DNA of 64,000 bases from Enterococcus columbae DSM 7374 = ATCC 51263 (GCF_000406925.1 NZ_KE136349.1:72446-136445); one strand, 5' to 3'. Positions 42,391 through 51,694 are shown, counted from the first letter of the stretch. The notes: generated by a model not told the origin, from the letters alone. Program-made: numbers and translations.

Positions 42391-42419
42391 ATCATATAGA
42401 TTAATTATTAAAAAATCAA
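42391..42419 (-). promoter_or_regulatory. oppA copy-2 promoter with TldR-type seed
   Basis: Minus strand TTGATT (42419-42414), 17-base spacer, TATGAT (42396-42391). The spacer begins TTTTAATAATTAATC, so the same TTTAA plus TAATTA lies at the same place as in the other oppA promoter. Here six guide bases match. Confidence 0.6.
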
Positions 42420-42473
42420 TAGAATTTTTATTTATTTTTAATAATATAACAAATATTTTAACGAAAACTTCTG

Positions 42474-42488
42474 AATTATCAGAAAAAT
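42474..42488. promoter_or_regulatory. CodY-box-like sequence upstream of oppA copy 2
   Basis: On the minus strand ATTTTTCTGATAATT matches AATTTTCWGAAAATT at 13 of 15 positions, about 60 bases upstream of the promoter. Confidence 0.45.
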
Positions 42489-42559
42489 CAGCTTTTTTAG
42501 ACTGTATTAAAAAGAAAAAAATTTTAGCGTTTCATGTAAGTTTTTCTAACACAAAAAGA

Positions 42560-42592
42560 ACTACTTCACAAACTGGAAGTAGTTCCCTATTA
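42560..42592 (-). terminator. Terminator of rlmN
   Basis: Stem gaactacttc / gaagtagttc with loop; the minus strand continues into TTTTTGTG. It lies 16 bases after the rlmN stop. Confidence 0.82.
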
Positions 42593-42607
42593 TTTTTTCG
42601 TTAAATT

Positions 42608-43675
42608 TTAAGCTTGAACTTTTTCTTTTTTCATTTGTTTACTACGTAGCTGTCCGCAAGCGGCATCGATATCCGTTCCATGCTCTTTACGGATGACACA
42701 GTTCACCCCGTTTTTCTTCAAAGTATCATAAAAGCGTAAGACATCTTCTTTGCTACTTCTTGAATACTGGTCATGTTCACTAACTGGATTATAAGGAATT
42801 AGATTGACATAAGCTAATTTCTTTTTATCCTTTAATAAGTTAGCCAGCTCTTGCGCATGGTGCACACGGTCATTCACCCCAGCTAACATAATATATTCAA
42901 AGGTAATACGGCGGTTGGTCTTTTCAAGATAAAAATCCACAGCCTCCATTAATTTTGCCAATGGGAAGCTACGGTTAATCCGCATAATGGATGTACGTAA
43001 TTCATCATTTGGCGCATGTAAAGAGATGGCAAGATTTACTTGTAAGCCATTATCGGCAAATTCTTTAATCTTCGGTACAATCCCACTAGTTGAGACCGTA
43101 ATATGACGGGCACCAATGGCCATTCCCTTAGGATCATTTACGATGCGTAAAAATTTCGTTACATTATCATAATTATCAAAAGGTTCACCAATTCCCATCA
43201 CCACGATATGAGAAACACGTTCACCTAAGTCACGCTCATCAAAATAGTGTTGCACAAGCATAATTTGGGCCATGATTTCCCCAGCTGTTAGGTCACGCTG
43301 TTTTTTCAATAAGCCACTCGCACAGAAGGTACAACCAATATTACAGCCCACCTGCGTCGTCACACAGACACTCATCCCATAATCTTGACGCATTAAAACT
43401 GTTTCAATCATATGCTTGTCAGGTAATTCAAATAAATATTTTACTGTACCGTCACTTGATTCTTGCACGACAATTTGATTTAACGGACAAATCTCAAAGT
43501 TCTCTTCTAATTTAGCAATCAAGGCTTTGGATAGGTTGGTCATTTCTGCAAAAGTCATCACTCGCTTTTCATATAACCATTCCCAAACTTGAGTCGCACG
43601 GAATTTCTTTTCGCCATTTGCTTCAAACCAGGCAATTAATTCAGCTTTTTCTAATCCATAAATAGATGGTTTCAA
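42608..43675 (-). CDS. rlmN: 23S rRNA / tRNA adenine-C2 methyltransferase RlmN
   Basis: A radical-SAM enzyme that methylates C2 of A2503 in 23S rRNA and A37 of some tRNAs. The cluster motif CxxxCxxC reads [11 protein letters not shown]; other marks are [15 protein letters not shown] and the C-terminal cysteine region [15 protein letters not shown] at 43675 ([12 protein letters not shown]) fits homologues and has GAGG nine bases upstream; a GTG at 43690 is the alternative. Confidence 0.95.
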   Translation of the reverse strand: MKPSIYGLEKAELIAWFEANGEKKFRATQVWEWLYEKRVMTFAEMTNLSKALIAKLEENFEICPLNQIVVQESSDGTVKYLFELPDKHMIETVLMRQDYGMSVCVTTQVGCNIGCTFCASGLLKKQRDLTAGEIMAQIMLVQHYFDERDLGERVSHIVVMGIGEPFDNYDNVTKFLRIVNDPKGMAIGARHITVSTSGIVPKIKEFADNGLQVNLAISLHAPNDELRTSIMRINRSFPLAKLMEAVDFYLEKTNRRITFEYIMLAGVNDRVHHAQELANLLKDKKKLAYVNLIPYNPVSEHDQYSRSSKEDVLRFYDTLKKNGVNCVIRKEHGTDIDAACGQLRSKQMKKEKVQA

Positions 43676-43743
43676 TCGTTTTTCCCTCACTTTATCAGTA
43701 TCGTATCCACTATAGCGAAAAATTTAGGGAAATGCAATGAAAT

Positions 43744-45003
43744 CTACTTTAAATTTTGCTGAAAACTGGCCTGAGAAAATCTAAGCGCGAGCACCACTTG
43801 CGTCAAACCAAAGACAACATATAGACTATAGTAAGTTTGAATATGTATCATCTGACAAACAAACATCACGAGCAACCCAAGTAGATTGACAATAATCGTT
43901 TGCGTAACAACCATTTTTTCTTGATTTTGTGCTTGTAAGTAGACCTTAATGATTTCATAAAATGGGACAGCTAACATCACACTAAAAGTAAATCCCGCCA
44001 TGAATGTTAAGTGACTAAACATTTGCTGGGTAAAAAGTTGCGCAAAAGCTGGGATAGTCAAAATTCCTACAATGGATAGCCCAATAAACAATAGAAAATT
44101 GATTTGCAATAACCATTTTAACAGTTGCGACTTTTGTTTTTGAGTGACTTCGGGTAAAAAGACTGGCAAACTATTGGCATACATTAGACTTGGTAATTTA
44201 ATTATCGCAAACATTTGAGAAATGACAGCATAAGCACCTAGCGTAGTATTCCCCAAATGTCCCATAAAACTTTCAAAAACTAGGATAAATAAGACACTTT
44301 CAAATATTTCCTGGATGGCTAACGGAATACCTAAGCGTGTGATAGCTAGCATTTGATTAGCTGATTGCAAGAGACTTTGCTTGAGGATGGGGAGAATATG
44401 CCATAAATAGGCCAATACGAGGTACAAGACACCCGCCATATTCGCTAAGGCCGCCCCTTGAATCTCCCACAGTGGCACTAAAATGATATTCAAGCCACAT
44501 TCGAGTAAAGCACTGATTACGCCGATACGAAAAATCACTGTTGTCTTTTGGGCGAATTTGAGCAGATTGCTAAAGAGAAACGAAAGCAATAATAGTAAGA
44601 TATAGCCCGACATGATATAGAGATACTGACTCGCTTTTAGTAATAGTTCCCCTTGAAAGCCATAAAAATATCGCAAAAACAGTTTGCCAAAAAGCAAGCA
44701 AAGAGCTAAGAAGCCTCCGCCAAACAATAAACACAAGCGCAAGGCTGAATGCACATATTGCTGGAACTGTTGCTTCTCTTGATAAAAACTCCGCGCCGCC
44801 AAAATATTAAAACTCAGACTAAATGCCCCTAATATTCCACCAAAGGCATATAAAAAATTTTGGATAATCGTAATAGCGGAGAGTGAATGCGTAGAACCGG
44901 CTGTCGCAAAGTGTAGTGCTGCAATGCCGATTACCATCTGTAGCAACTGACTGGCGATTAAGGGAAATACATAATGATTGATTTGTTGTTTAAGTGTTTT
45001 CAT
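43744..45003 (-). CDS. MATE family efflux transporter
   Basis: A 419-residue membrane protein with 12 hydrophobic segments in two similar halves, starting MKTLKQQINHYVFPLIASQL. The ATG at 45003 has TAAAGGAA upstream and is preferred to a 19-residue longer frame. MATE proteins export drugs or metabolites using Na+ or H+. The substrate is unknown. It stands alone between rlmN and ftsK. Confidence 0.85.
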   Translation of the reverse strand: MKTLKQQINHYVFPLIASQLLQMVIGIAALHFATAGSTHSLSAITIIQNFLYAFGGILGAFSLSFNILAARSFYQEKQQFQQYVHSALRLCLLFGGGFLALCLLFGKLFLRYFYGFQGELLLKASQYLYIMSGYILLLLLSFLFSNLLKFAQKTTVIFRIGVISALLECGLNIILVPLWEIQGAALANMAGVLYLVLAYLWHILPILKQSLLQSANQMLAITRLGIPLAIQEIFESVLFILVFESFMGHLGNTTLGAYAVISQMFAIIKLPSLMYANSLPVFLPEVTQKQKSQLLKWLLQINFLLFIGLSIVGILTIPAFAQLFTQQMFSHLTFMAGFTFSVMLAVPFYEIIKVYLQAQNQEKMVVTQTIIVNLLGLLVMFVCQMIHIQTYYSLYVVFGLTQVVLALRFSQASFQQNLK

Positions 45004-45070
45004 CTTAATTCCTTTATATTTAATATACTTGTACATTTTATCACAAATAAAAAAATACACAATACAACGA

Positions 45071-45113
45071 AAGCCTTGCTATCAGAGTCGATCCTCTCGA
45101 CCTAGCAAGGCTA
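45071..45113 (-). terminator. Hairpin after ftsK
   Basis: Stem agccttgct / agcaaggct with an inner gtcga / tcgac pairing, directly after the ftsK stop. Only a short T-rich stretch follows on the minus strand. Confidence 0.6.
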
Positions 45114-45118
45114 ATTTG

Positions 45119-47536
45119 TTATTCATAATCTTGAGGCAGCTCATCATACTCCGCAGGTGTATCTAGGGATTCCAGATAAACTTTCCGTGGTTTACTCCCC
45201 TCAGAAGGGCCAACTACCCCATTGGCTTCTAACTCATCCACCAGACGGGCAGCTCGATTATAACCAATTCTAAAGCGACGTTGTAATAGCGAAACACTGG
45301 CTGTTTGCATTTCAACCACTAAAGCTTTGGCTTCTTCATATAGCTCATCTTGAGGATAATCGCTATTGCTTTCACTTGGTGCTTCTTCTTCCAGATTCAT
45401 CATCTTCTCGTCATAATTTGCCCCCATTTGATCGGTCACAAATTTGACAATCCGCTCGACTTCTCCATCTGAAATAAAGGCCCCTTGTACACGGATTGGT
45501 TTATTCTCGCCCATTGGTAGGTAAAGCATATCGCCACGTCCCAATAGTTTTTCCGCCCCATGACTATCAATAATGGTCCGTGAATCCGTTCCTGAAGAGA
45601 CCGCAAAGGCAATTCGTGACGGTACATTGGCTTTGATAATCCCGGTAATGACATCGACACTTGGCCGTTGCGTCGCTAAAATCATATGAATTCCAGCTGC
45701 ACGCGCCATTTGCGCCAAACGAATAATCGCATCTTCTACTTCATTACTTGCCACCATCATCAAATCAGCTAATTCATCAACAATCACCACAATAAATGGT
45801 AAAATTGGCCGTTTTTGTCCATCCTCTTGATTTTTGGCTTCAATCAATTCATTATAACCGGCAATATTTCTAACCCCAGTAGCCGCAAATTTTTCATAGC
45901 GTTCTTCCATTTCTTTCACGACTTTTTGGAGCGCTTGAGCAGCTTTGCGTGGATTAGTAACCACCGGTGTTAGTAGATGTGGAATGCCGTTATACACATT
46001 TAACTCAACCATTTTTGGATCGACCATCATCAATTTCACTTGATGTGGCTTGGCTTGCATCAAGATGCTGGTGATAATCCCATTAATTGCCACTGATTTC
46101 CCACTACCGGTTGAACCAGCAATTAATAAATGCGGCATTTTGGTTAAATCACAGGTCTGCACCTTCCCTGAAATATCCCGTCCTAAGGGTACCTCTAAAA
46201 TCTTATCATCATGAGCAGGACTCGCTTCAATCACTTCTCTAAATGAGACCATCGAAATATTTTGGTTTGGCACTTCAATCCCAATCAATGACTTACCAGG
46301 AATGGGCGCTTCCATCCGAATATCTTTGGCTGCTAAAGCTAAAGCAATATCATCGGTTAAACTAACAATTTTGCTCACTTTTACCCCAACAGCAGGCTGA
46401 ATTTCAAACTTGGTAACAGATGGTCCTAAGCTTGCCTTGACTACGGTGGCATCAACACCAAAGCTTTGGAAGGTTTGATTTAAAATTTCACCATTTTGTT
46501 TAATTTTTTCGTATTCATCGCTTTGGTCCTGTAACTTAGCTGGATCAAGCAAACTACTTGGTGGCAATTCATAAAATTCGTCGGCTTCTTCATTTTCCAT
46601 ACTAAATTCCAATAGATCCTCACTGTCTATTTCTTCATCTGGTGTCGCCTTAGCTTTACGCGAACGTTTGGGCGTAGCTTGTGAGGCAGCCATTTGCTCT
46701 TGCATTAATTTTTCAGCATCGGTAGGTTCAATTAAGCTCATTTGATGAGGCTCGATAATCATTTCCGGTGCTTTTTGTTCTCTTTGTAGATTTTCTTCTT
46801 CGGTGAATGGTCGCACCTGATTTTTCTGTTCAGCAAGCATTTGCTTTCTCAGCGCTTCTTTAGCAGCCGCCTTTTGCGCTTGCTTTTCTTTTTTCTTTTG
46901 TTCACGTAGCTGTCTTTTCTCTTCGCTTTGCTTTAAGCGACCACTGATAACATCCCCGGAATCCTGTAAGAAATCAATTAAATCCTGTGCCGATTTTTGC
47001 GTAAATAAAAAGATTCCGCCTAAAATACTAATGGCTCCCAAAACATAACTACCAAATTGAGAAACTAAAAAATAAGTGAATTGGTACATGGCTCCGCCAA
47101 GCATACCCCCACCGAGATGCTGAATGAGCTTGCTATGTTTAAAATCACTTAGCCATAAATTGAGAATCGTCCCTAAAATATTCGGATTTTTAGTATGCAC
47201 TTTAGCAAACAACAAGGCTGAAACAATAATTAACACCCCAGCATAGATGAAAGCTAAGCCAAGCGAACGCTTAGGCGAAGCAAATACTCGCAATTGATGT
47301 TTCAATAGTAACCAGCCACCATAAAAAATCAATAAAATTGCCAAAATCGGATAAGTGCTACCTACAAAAAAACGAAGAATATTAGCAAATAATATTCCTA
47401 AAAATCCTAATTTAAATATACTTAATAGACTCAAAAAAATAAGCAAAAAGCCTGCAATAATCATACTTAAGGTTTGATTATTCGCTTGCTGCTTTTTGGT
47501 TTTCTTGGTTGTTTTTCTTTTCTTTCTTTGCGCCAT
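45119..47536 (-). CDS. ftsK: DNA translocase FtsK/SpoIIIE
   Basis: A septal DNA pump of 805 residues that clears chromosomes during division. Four to five N-terminal helices (to about residue 180) are followed by a charged linker (KKKEKQAQKAAAKEALRK), the RecA-like motor with Walker A AGSTGSGKSVAINGI and Walker B IVVIVDELADLMMV, and a C-terminal gamma winged helix (LLQRRFRIGYNRAARLVDEL) that reads KOPS/SRS-type sites. Confidence 0.97.
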   Translation of the reverse strand: MAQRKKRKTTKKTKKQQANNQTLSMIIAGFLLIFLSLLSIFKLGFLGILFANILRFFVGSTYPILAILLIFYGGWLLLKHQLRVFASPKRSLGLAFIYAGVLIIVSALLFAKVHTKNPNILGTILNLWLSDFKHSKLIQHLGGGMLGGAMYQFTYFLVSQFGSYVLGAISILGGIFLFTQKSAQDLIDFLQDSGDVISGRLKQSEEKRQLREQKKKEKQAQKAAAKEALRKQMLAEQKNQVRPFTEEENLQREQKAPEMIIEPHQMSLIEPTDAEKLMQEQMAASQATPKRSRKAKATPDEEIDSEDLLEFSMENEEADEFYELPPSSLLDPAKLQDQSDEYEKIKQNGEILNQTFQSFGVDATVVKASLGPSVTKFEIQPAVGVKVSKIVSLTDDIALALAAKDIRMEAPIPGKSLIGIEVPNQNISMVSFREVIEASPAHDDKILEVPLGRDISGKVQTCDLTKMPHLLIAGSTGSGKSVAINGIITSILMQAKPHQVKLMMVDPKMVELNVYNGIPHLLTPVVTNPRKAAQALQKVVKEMEERYEKFAATGVRNIAGYNELIEAKNQEDGQKRPILPFIVVIVDELADLMMVASNEVEDAIIRLAQMARAAGIHMILATQRPSVDVITGIIKANVPSRIAFAVSSGTDSRTIIDSHGAEKLLGRGDMLYLPMGENKPIRVQGAFISDGEVERIVKFVTDQMGANYDEKMMNLEEEAPSESNSDYPQDELYEEAKALVVEMQTASVSLLQRRFRIGYNRAARLVDELEANGVVGPSEGSKPRKVYLESLDTPAEYDELPQDYE

Positions 47537-47579
47537 GTATCATTTCAATCCCTTCATCCTTTCTATTATACTAAAAAAA

Positions 47580-47625
47580 AGACAAAAAAACGATGCCTGA
47601 ATCAAATTCATCACATCGTTTCTTA
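47580..47625 (-). terminator. Terminator upstream of ftsK
   Basis: Stem aaacgatg / catcgttt with a 17-base loop; the minus strand continues GTTTTTTTGTC. It would end transcription from the bacteriocin-like cluster before ftsK. Confidence 0.75.
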
Positions 47626-47804
47626 TTTAACCTTAGATATCCATGTCCCTTCATCATTTTCAAAGAGCATTCACTCTCAAAAAGAAAGCTCACATCGGAT
47701 ACTTTTTTTGAAAATACAAATTAATATACCTATCAATTATGAAAATAATATAAATCAACAGCAAGAAATCCTCATACTGCACAATTATATAGACATAATT
47801 CATG

Positions 47805-48065
47805 TTAAAACCCAAATAACGTAATCGCAAGTGGAAGCAGTCCGGCTAAAATGATGCTTAAACCAGCTAACCAATAATTCTTATACCGTAAAGATAAAAG
47901 TAAGCTAATTACTCCGATTATAGGATTAATAATCAAGCCAACGACACCACCCCAACGGAAATTCCCCAGTACACCGCTCAAAAAGTCAATGGGAAGGATA
48001 AACACACTCAACCAAAACAACAAGCCTATCACAAGTAGAGCTGGATAATACTTCTTAATTAACAT
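47805..48065 (-). CDS. Small hydrophobic membrane protein, 86 aa
   Basis: It begins MLIKKYYPALLVIGLLFWLS (ATG 48065; AAGGAGG nine bases upstream). It has three transmembrane segments with glycine-rich turns (FRWGGVVGLIINPIIGV). I do not recognise a family. Its place in a cluster of small secreted and membrane proteins, next to a LytTR two-component system, suggests an immunity role, but this is inference. Confidence 0.6.
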   Translation of the reverse strand: MLIKKYYPALLVIGLLFWLSVFILPIDFLSGVLGNFRWGGVVGLIINPIIGVISLLLSLRYKNYWLAGLSIILAGLLPLAITLFGF

Positions 48066-48133
48066 ATGCACCATCCTCCTTGTACAATCATCAAATCATA
48101 CTTACTACATTATTAACAACCTATAGCCCCTGC

Positions 48134-48322
48134 TCATTCTAAGTCAAAATACACTCGATTTCCATAATTTACTACATACTCCATAACAATTTCTGATTGC
48201 TGAACAATATAATTATAGTACTCTTCACTAACTTCCTCTGCATCCACCTTGCTAGAATTAATACAAGTAATAAAAATAATAGAAAAAGACAATAGTAGCA
48301 ATTTAACTATTTTGCTCTTCAT
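48134..48322 (-). CDS. Small secreted protein with signal peptide, 62 aa
   Basis: The N-terminus (MKSKIVKLLLLSFSIIFITC) is a clear signal peptide ending near KVDAEE, leaving a short acidic tyrosine-rich mature part of about 33 residues. An AGGAAC site precedes it. It may be a secreted peptide or a truncated larger protein. No family is recognised. Confidence 0.55.
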   Translation of the reverse strand: MKSKIVKLLLLSFSIIFITCINSSKVDAEEVSEEYYNYIVQQSEIVMEYVVNYGNRVYFDLE

Positions 48323-48338
48323 GATAGTTCCTACACTT

Positions 48339-48500
48339 CTATTTTTTATTTTTTAAAATACCGTATACTATTACAAAAACCAAAATCCAAAAAGTAATAA
48401 AATTATATATTTTAGCAATTGATGGAAGATAAGCATTGAAAAGAATAGTTAGTAAAAAAGCTAATACAAAACTAAATATTAGTAAATGGTCTTTTTTCAT
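48339..48500 (-). CDS. Small two-helix membrane protein, 53 aa
   Basis: The frame reads MKKDHLLIFSFVLAFLLTIL with a second helix FITFWILVFVIVYGIL and ends KNKK. GGAGGGGG lies seven bases before the ATG, one of the strongest ribosome sites in the window, which supports it as a real gene despite its size. Two helices and a lysine-rich tail resemble small bacteriocin-immunity or holin-like proteins. Function unknown. Confidence 0.6.
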   Translation of the reverse strand: MKKDHLLIFSFVLAFLLTILFNAYLPSIAKIYNFITFWILVFVIVYGILKNKK

Positions 48501-48600
48501 CGCTTCCCCCTCCACATTATAAAAAGCATTTTCAATAATTCGCTTAATTTACTTATCAGAGTATATCAACAATCACTTTTTAGAAATTAAAACTCAGCTA

Positions 48601-49340
48601 CTATATCGCTGAAATACCTGTTAATCCAATTTTTAATCCTTTACCTGTTGCGGATGCATAAGTAACATTTCCAACAATCGATGCTGCGCCAAAAAATCCT
48701 ATAACTGCACCAATAATTGTTCCAGCCCCTGGAACTACCGACATAAATGTAGCTAATGTCGTAGCAACTGTAGCTGGACCAACACCTAACAAGAGATTAA
48801 CTAGTTGCATTACATCATCATGGGTAAGATAAATGTGCCAATCTTTCACAGAATTTCTATCTTTATACGAAGAATAGTATGCCCAAATAGATGCGTTATA
48901 AAAATTAAGCGCATCCTTTACCATTGCTAAATCTTCGGACATTATATTGAAAGTATCTTGAATATACCCATCAGTTTGATTAAGGTAATTCAGTTTACTT
49001 TAGTATAATTCAAGTATAAAATCCAAATTCTTAATCACTTATATTTTTCGATAATCCTCATCTGATAATTGTATCGTTCCACCAATTATATTAACATATC
49101 CATTAGATGTAAATTGTTGTCCTCAGCATTAATCGTTTAATCTAAAATGATAAACATACCACCAAATAATTACATTCAAAAAACTATAAACTTCTTTAAC
49201 ATCAATTATCCCCTCAGCCAAAAGTTGTAAGTATTAGAAGTCATGCTTACTTATCTAAATTTTGCCATTTCAGTATCAAAAATATAAAATTCATTACCCC
49301 AACTCAAAAAATCAGCTTACAACTCCCCTCCCTCACGAAA
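48601..49340 (-). pseudogene. Decayed secreted bacteriocin-like protein gene
   Basis: The 3' part (48601-48942) is an open frame of 113 residues with a glycine-rich hydrophobic stretch (VVPGAGTIIGAVIGFFGAAS). It lacks a ribosome site, and the same frame continues upstream without a start. Further upstream, protein-like pieces occur in shifting frames: FTSNGYVNIIGGTIQLSDED, EGIIDVKEVYSFLN and FLSWGNEFYIFDTEMAKF, each broken by stops. Together they suggest one ancestral protein of about 230 residues now inactivated. The hydrophobic tail is like that of pore-forming bacteriocins; identity not established. Confidence 0.55.
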
Positions 49341-49449
49341 TACATTTAAGATTTTATCTATGCTGATTTTTACCAGGAAACCTTATAACCCCACTTTCCT
49401 TTCGTCAACTTAATTGTAATCCATTTAAATAAAAATATAATAAAACATT

Positions 49450-49481
49450 AACGAAATGCAGGTTTTATCAACGAAATGCAG
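49450..49481. promoter_or_regulatory. Direct-repeat LytTR-type operator
   Basis: Two perfect 12-base direct repeats, aacgaaatgcag at 49450-49461 and 49470-49481, start 20 bases apart, about two helical turns. LytTR regulators typically bind such paired direct repeats. On the minus strand the second copy is followed ten bases later by TATATT, a possible -10, so the site would drive the bacteriocin-like cluster. The LytTR regulator is encoded nearby. Confidence 0.6.
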
Positions 49482-49527
49482 TCTATACTAAAAAGATTTG
49501 ATTTCAATTACAACCAAATATTTTCAA

Positions 49528-50820
49528 CTAATCCAAGGGTAAAATGACCCTAGCTATAAACTGTTGATTTTTAACATTGATATCAAAAATCCCCTTACTT
49601 CTTTCAACAGCATCTCTAACATTTTTCAAACCTAGCCCATGATTTTTTTTATCTGCTTTGCGCGATTGAATCAGTCCATTTTCAATACTTATTTCATTTG
49701 ATACATAATTTTTTACAACAAAAATAAATTGCTGATTCTTAATCGAAAATGACACACTAAAGAAATCATTTTTTTCTCGGATTGTTGCCTCTAGCGCATT
49801 TTGTAATAAGTTATAGCAAATAATCGTTAAATCAACGGAATCCACATTTAAGTCTTTTGGAATGATTCCTTCTATACTCATTGTGATATTATTTTCGCGT
49901 GCTTTTTCGGTTAAATTCGTCAACAAGATATCGATTATCTGATTCCCTGTATAAAAATATTGCTTATCAAAATGAAAAAGATGTGCGATTTCATCAATAT
50001 AATTCATCACTGCTTGATCATTGTGCTCTTGAGCGATTTGGGCAATTGTTTGAAAATGAGCTTTCATATCATGACGGAAATTTCTGGTCTGCTTACTCTG
50101 ATGCAAAATATTCTCAAAATAAACCTCTTGCATAGAATGGAATTGTTGTTGAAGTCGAAAATTTTCTTCTAATAGGCTATAATTTTTGGCTAGAATCGCT
50201 TGATAAACACCTAAAGAATTTAAAATTGTAGCAGAAAATACTGAAAAAAATCCAAATAACGCTGCATCTTTTAATGGATGAATCAAACGTTGATAATGAT
50301 TCACATAAAATATCATCATACAAGTCAATGCTAAAATGATATAAAGAGAGACAATCTGCTTGTTACTGAGAACAATTTCATCATCCAGCCATTTTTTTCT
50401 GAATAAAAATAATAGCAACAGAACTAGTACAGAAACTCCCATTGTAAAAGAAGAATATGGAGATAAAGAGAAGAAATTGATTACTTCAATATGAAATAAA
50501 AATCGAAAAATGTACATCACATTCAAATTCAACAGATCAGTCATCACAAAAAGAAAGGGATATAATGATACTAGTTTCTTAGCACTTTCCTTTTTTACTA
50601 ATAATATGAGTAGCAAGATTGAAAAAAAGGCTGTTTGTGTGGGATTAAAAATATTTAACGCTCTATTAGTATATATAGGAATAAGTATTAACAAACTGAT
50701 TAATGTTCCCCATAACATTTTTGAAGAAACAAAGTTTATTCCACCAAAAAAGGCATATCCTAATAATATCGCTAGGAAAAACAGCAATTCATACATCACA
50801 GCATTGATTAACGCAACCAT
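49528..50820 (-). CDS. GHKL sensor histidine kinase (ComD/AgrC-like)
   Basis: A 430-residue HPK10-type kinase. Six to seven N-terminal helices form the sensor; RNFRHDMKAHFQ carries the phospho-accepting histidine; NLLQNALEAT is the N box and NHGLGLKNVRDAV the G box. The ATG at 50820 (MVALINAVMYELL) follows the regulator stop by five bases and is preferred to a frame that would overlap it by 100 bases. Such kinases sense peptide pheromones. No agrB or clear precursor peptide is nearby. Confidence 0.9.
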   Translation of the reverse strand: MVALINAVMYELLFFLAILLGYAFFGGINFVSSKMLWGTLISLLILIPIYTNRALNIFNPTQTAFFSILLLILLVKKESAKKLVSLYPFLFVMTDLLNLNVMYIFRFLFHIEVINFFSLSPYSSFTMGVSVLVLLLLFLFRKKWLDDEIVLSNKQIVSLYIILALTCMMIFYVNHYQRLIHPLKDAALFGFFSVFSATILNSLGVYQAILAKNYSLLEENFRLQQQFHSMQEVYFENILHQSKQTRNFRHDMKAHFQTIAQIAQEHNDQAVMNYIDEIAHLFHFDKQYFYTGNQIIDILLTNLTEKARENNITMSIEGIIPKDLNVDSVDLTIICYNLLQNALEATIREKNDFFSVSFSIKNQQFIFVVKNYVSNEISIENGLIQSRKADKKNHGLGLKNVRDAVERSKGIFDINVKNQQFIARVILPLD

Positions 50821-50825
50821 TTTTA

Positions 50826-51554
50826 TCACCCATTTTCCATATAATCCAAGTATACTCGTTGTAATTCTTGATATTTTTTTCGAGCCAGAGGAATTTTCGT
50901 ATTTGAGAGGAGCGTCACATCTTTCCAAGTCATCTTTTTAACTTTTGATAGCACAATGGCATAAGAACGGTGACAAATATAAATCGGTAGTTGCTGAAAT
51001 TGCCCTATTGTCTCTGTAAAAGATTGATGAATAATCATCTCTGCTTGTGGGAACAGATGAATTTTCGTATAACCTCTTAGCGCTTCAAAATACTCGATAT
51101 TTTCTAGATAGAGGGTATGCACCGTATCATGAATATCTTTTATTGTTATTTTCAAATTACTCTGTGTAAACTTTTTACTTACCTCTAGCACTTTGATGAA
51201 TAACTTTTCTTTATCGATGGGCTTACTGATAAAACCAAGTGTCTTTTCACTAAAAGCTTCACTCATTCGTTCAACAAAATTAGAGATATACACTATCCAT
51301 GAAATCTTATTATTCTTTAGTAAATATTGATTTAAAGTAATACCATCTAGTCCATCCATTTCAATATCTAAAAGCAAAAGATCAATCTTTGCTGTTTTTT
51401 CAGTCTTAATATAGTCCAATACTTCTTGCGCATTCATAAAATCGAGTACTTTGATTTCTTGTTCATATTGATGAGAAAATTCTGATAATAGGTTATGTAA
51501 TTGTACATGAATATCAGTATTATCATCACAAATTGCTACATTCATATTTCTCAC
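50826..51554 (-). CDS. LytTR-family response regulator
   Basis: A 242-residue regulator with an N-terminal receiver (phosphorylation site in LLLLDIEMDGLDGI) and a C-terminal LytTR DNA-binding domain (ENIEYFEALRGYTKIHLF, SYAIVLSKVKKM). It is the AgrA/ComE type that controls bacteriocin and quorum genes. It is translated just before the kinase gene. It probably binds the direct repeats at 49450-49481. Confidence 0.93.
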   Translation of the reverse strand: MRNMNVAICDDNTDIHVQLHNLLSEFSHQYEQEIKVLDFMNAQEVLDYIKTEKTAKIDLLLLDIEMDGLDGITLNQYLLKNNKISWIVYISNFVERMSEAFSEKTLGFISKPIDKEKLFIKVLEVSKKFTQSNLKITIKDIHDTVHTLYLENIEYFEALRGYTKIHLFPQAEMIIHQSFTETIGQFQQLPIYICHRSYAIVLSKVKKMTWKDVTLLSNTKIPLARKKYQELQRVYLDYMENG

Positions 51555-51639
51555 CTCACGTTATAATTATAACACTTTTTTCTAATTGAATATATAAATA
51601 ATAAAGCGTTTGCTTATTTAGCAATTCCTATTGATCAAA

Positions 51640-51676
51640 AAAAGAGCCACTCCTTTTTATTAGAAGTGACTCTAGT
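51640..51676 (-). terminator. Terminator of the amino-acid ABC operon
   Basis: Stem agagtcactt / (g)agtggctct and T-run on the minus strand, about 20 bases after the binding-protein stop. Confidence 0.85.
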
Positions 51677-51694
51677 TATCAAAAGAAAATGAGC

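Noticed and set aside
42402-42414. Plus-strand TAATTATTAAAAA matches the guide at 12 of 13 positions in the oppA copy-2 promoter.
   Set aside because: The adjacent bases (TAGAT) are not a T-rich motif of the usual kind and the mismatch falls in the seed; the opposite-strand reading after TTTAA was preferred, though this one should be kept in mind in binding tests.
47736-47748. Eleven-base match AATTATGAAAA to the guide (bases 2-12) near the bacteriocin-like cluster.
   Set aside because: The first guide base and the adjacent motif do not fit (preceded by CTATC), so it is probably chance.
47474-47824. Plus-strand 116-codon frame opposite ftsK and its upstream region.
   Set aside because: It is antisense to the ftsK start and a terminator, with low-complexity composition.
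49300-49345. Thirteen-residue frame MYFVREGSCKLIF with a cysteine five from the end, reminiscent of an AgrD pheromone core.
   Set aside because: There is no leader or charged tail of the AgrD type, no AgrB gene, and the frame overlaps a hairpin; probably chance.
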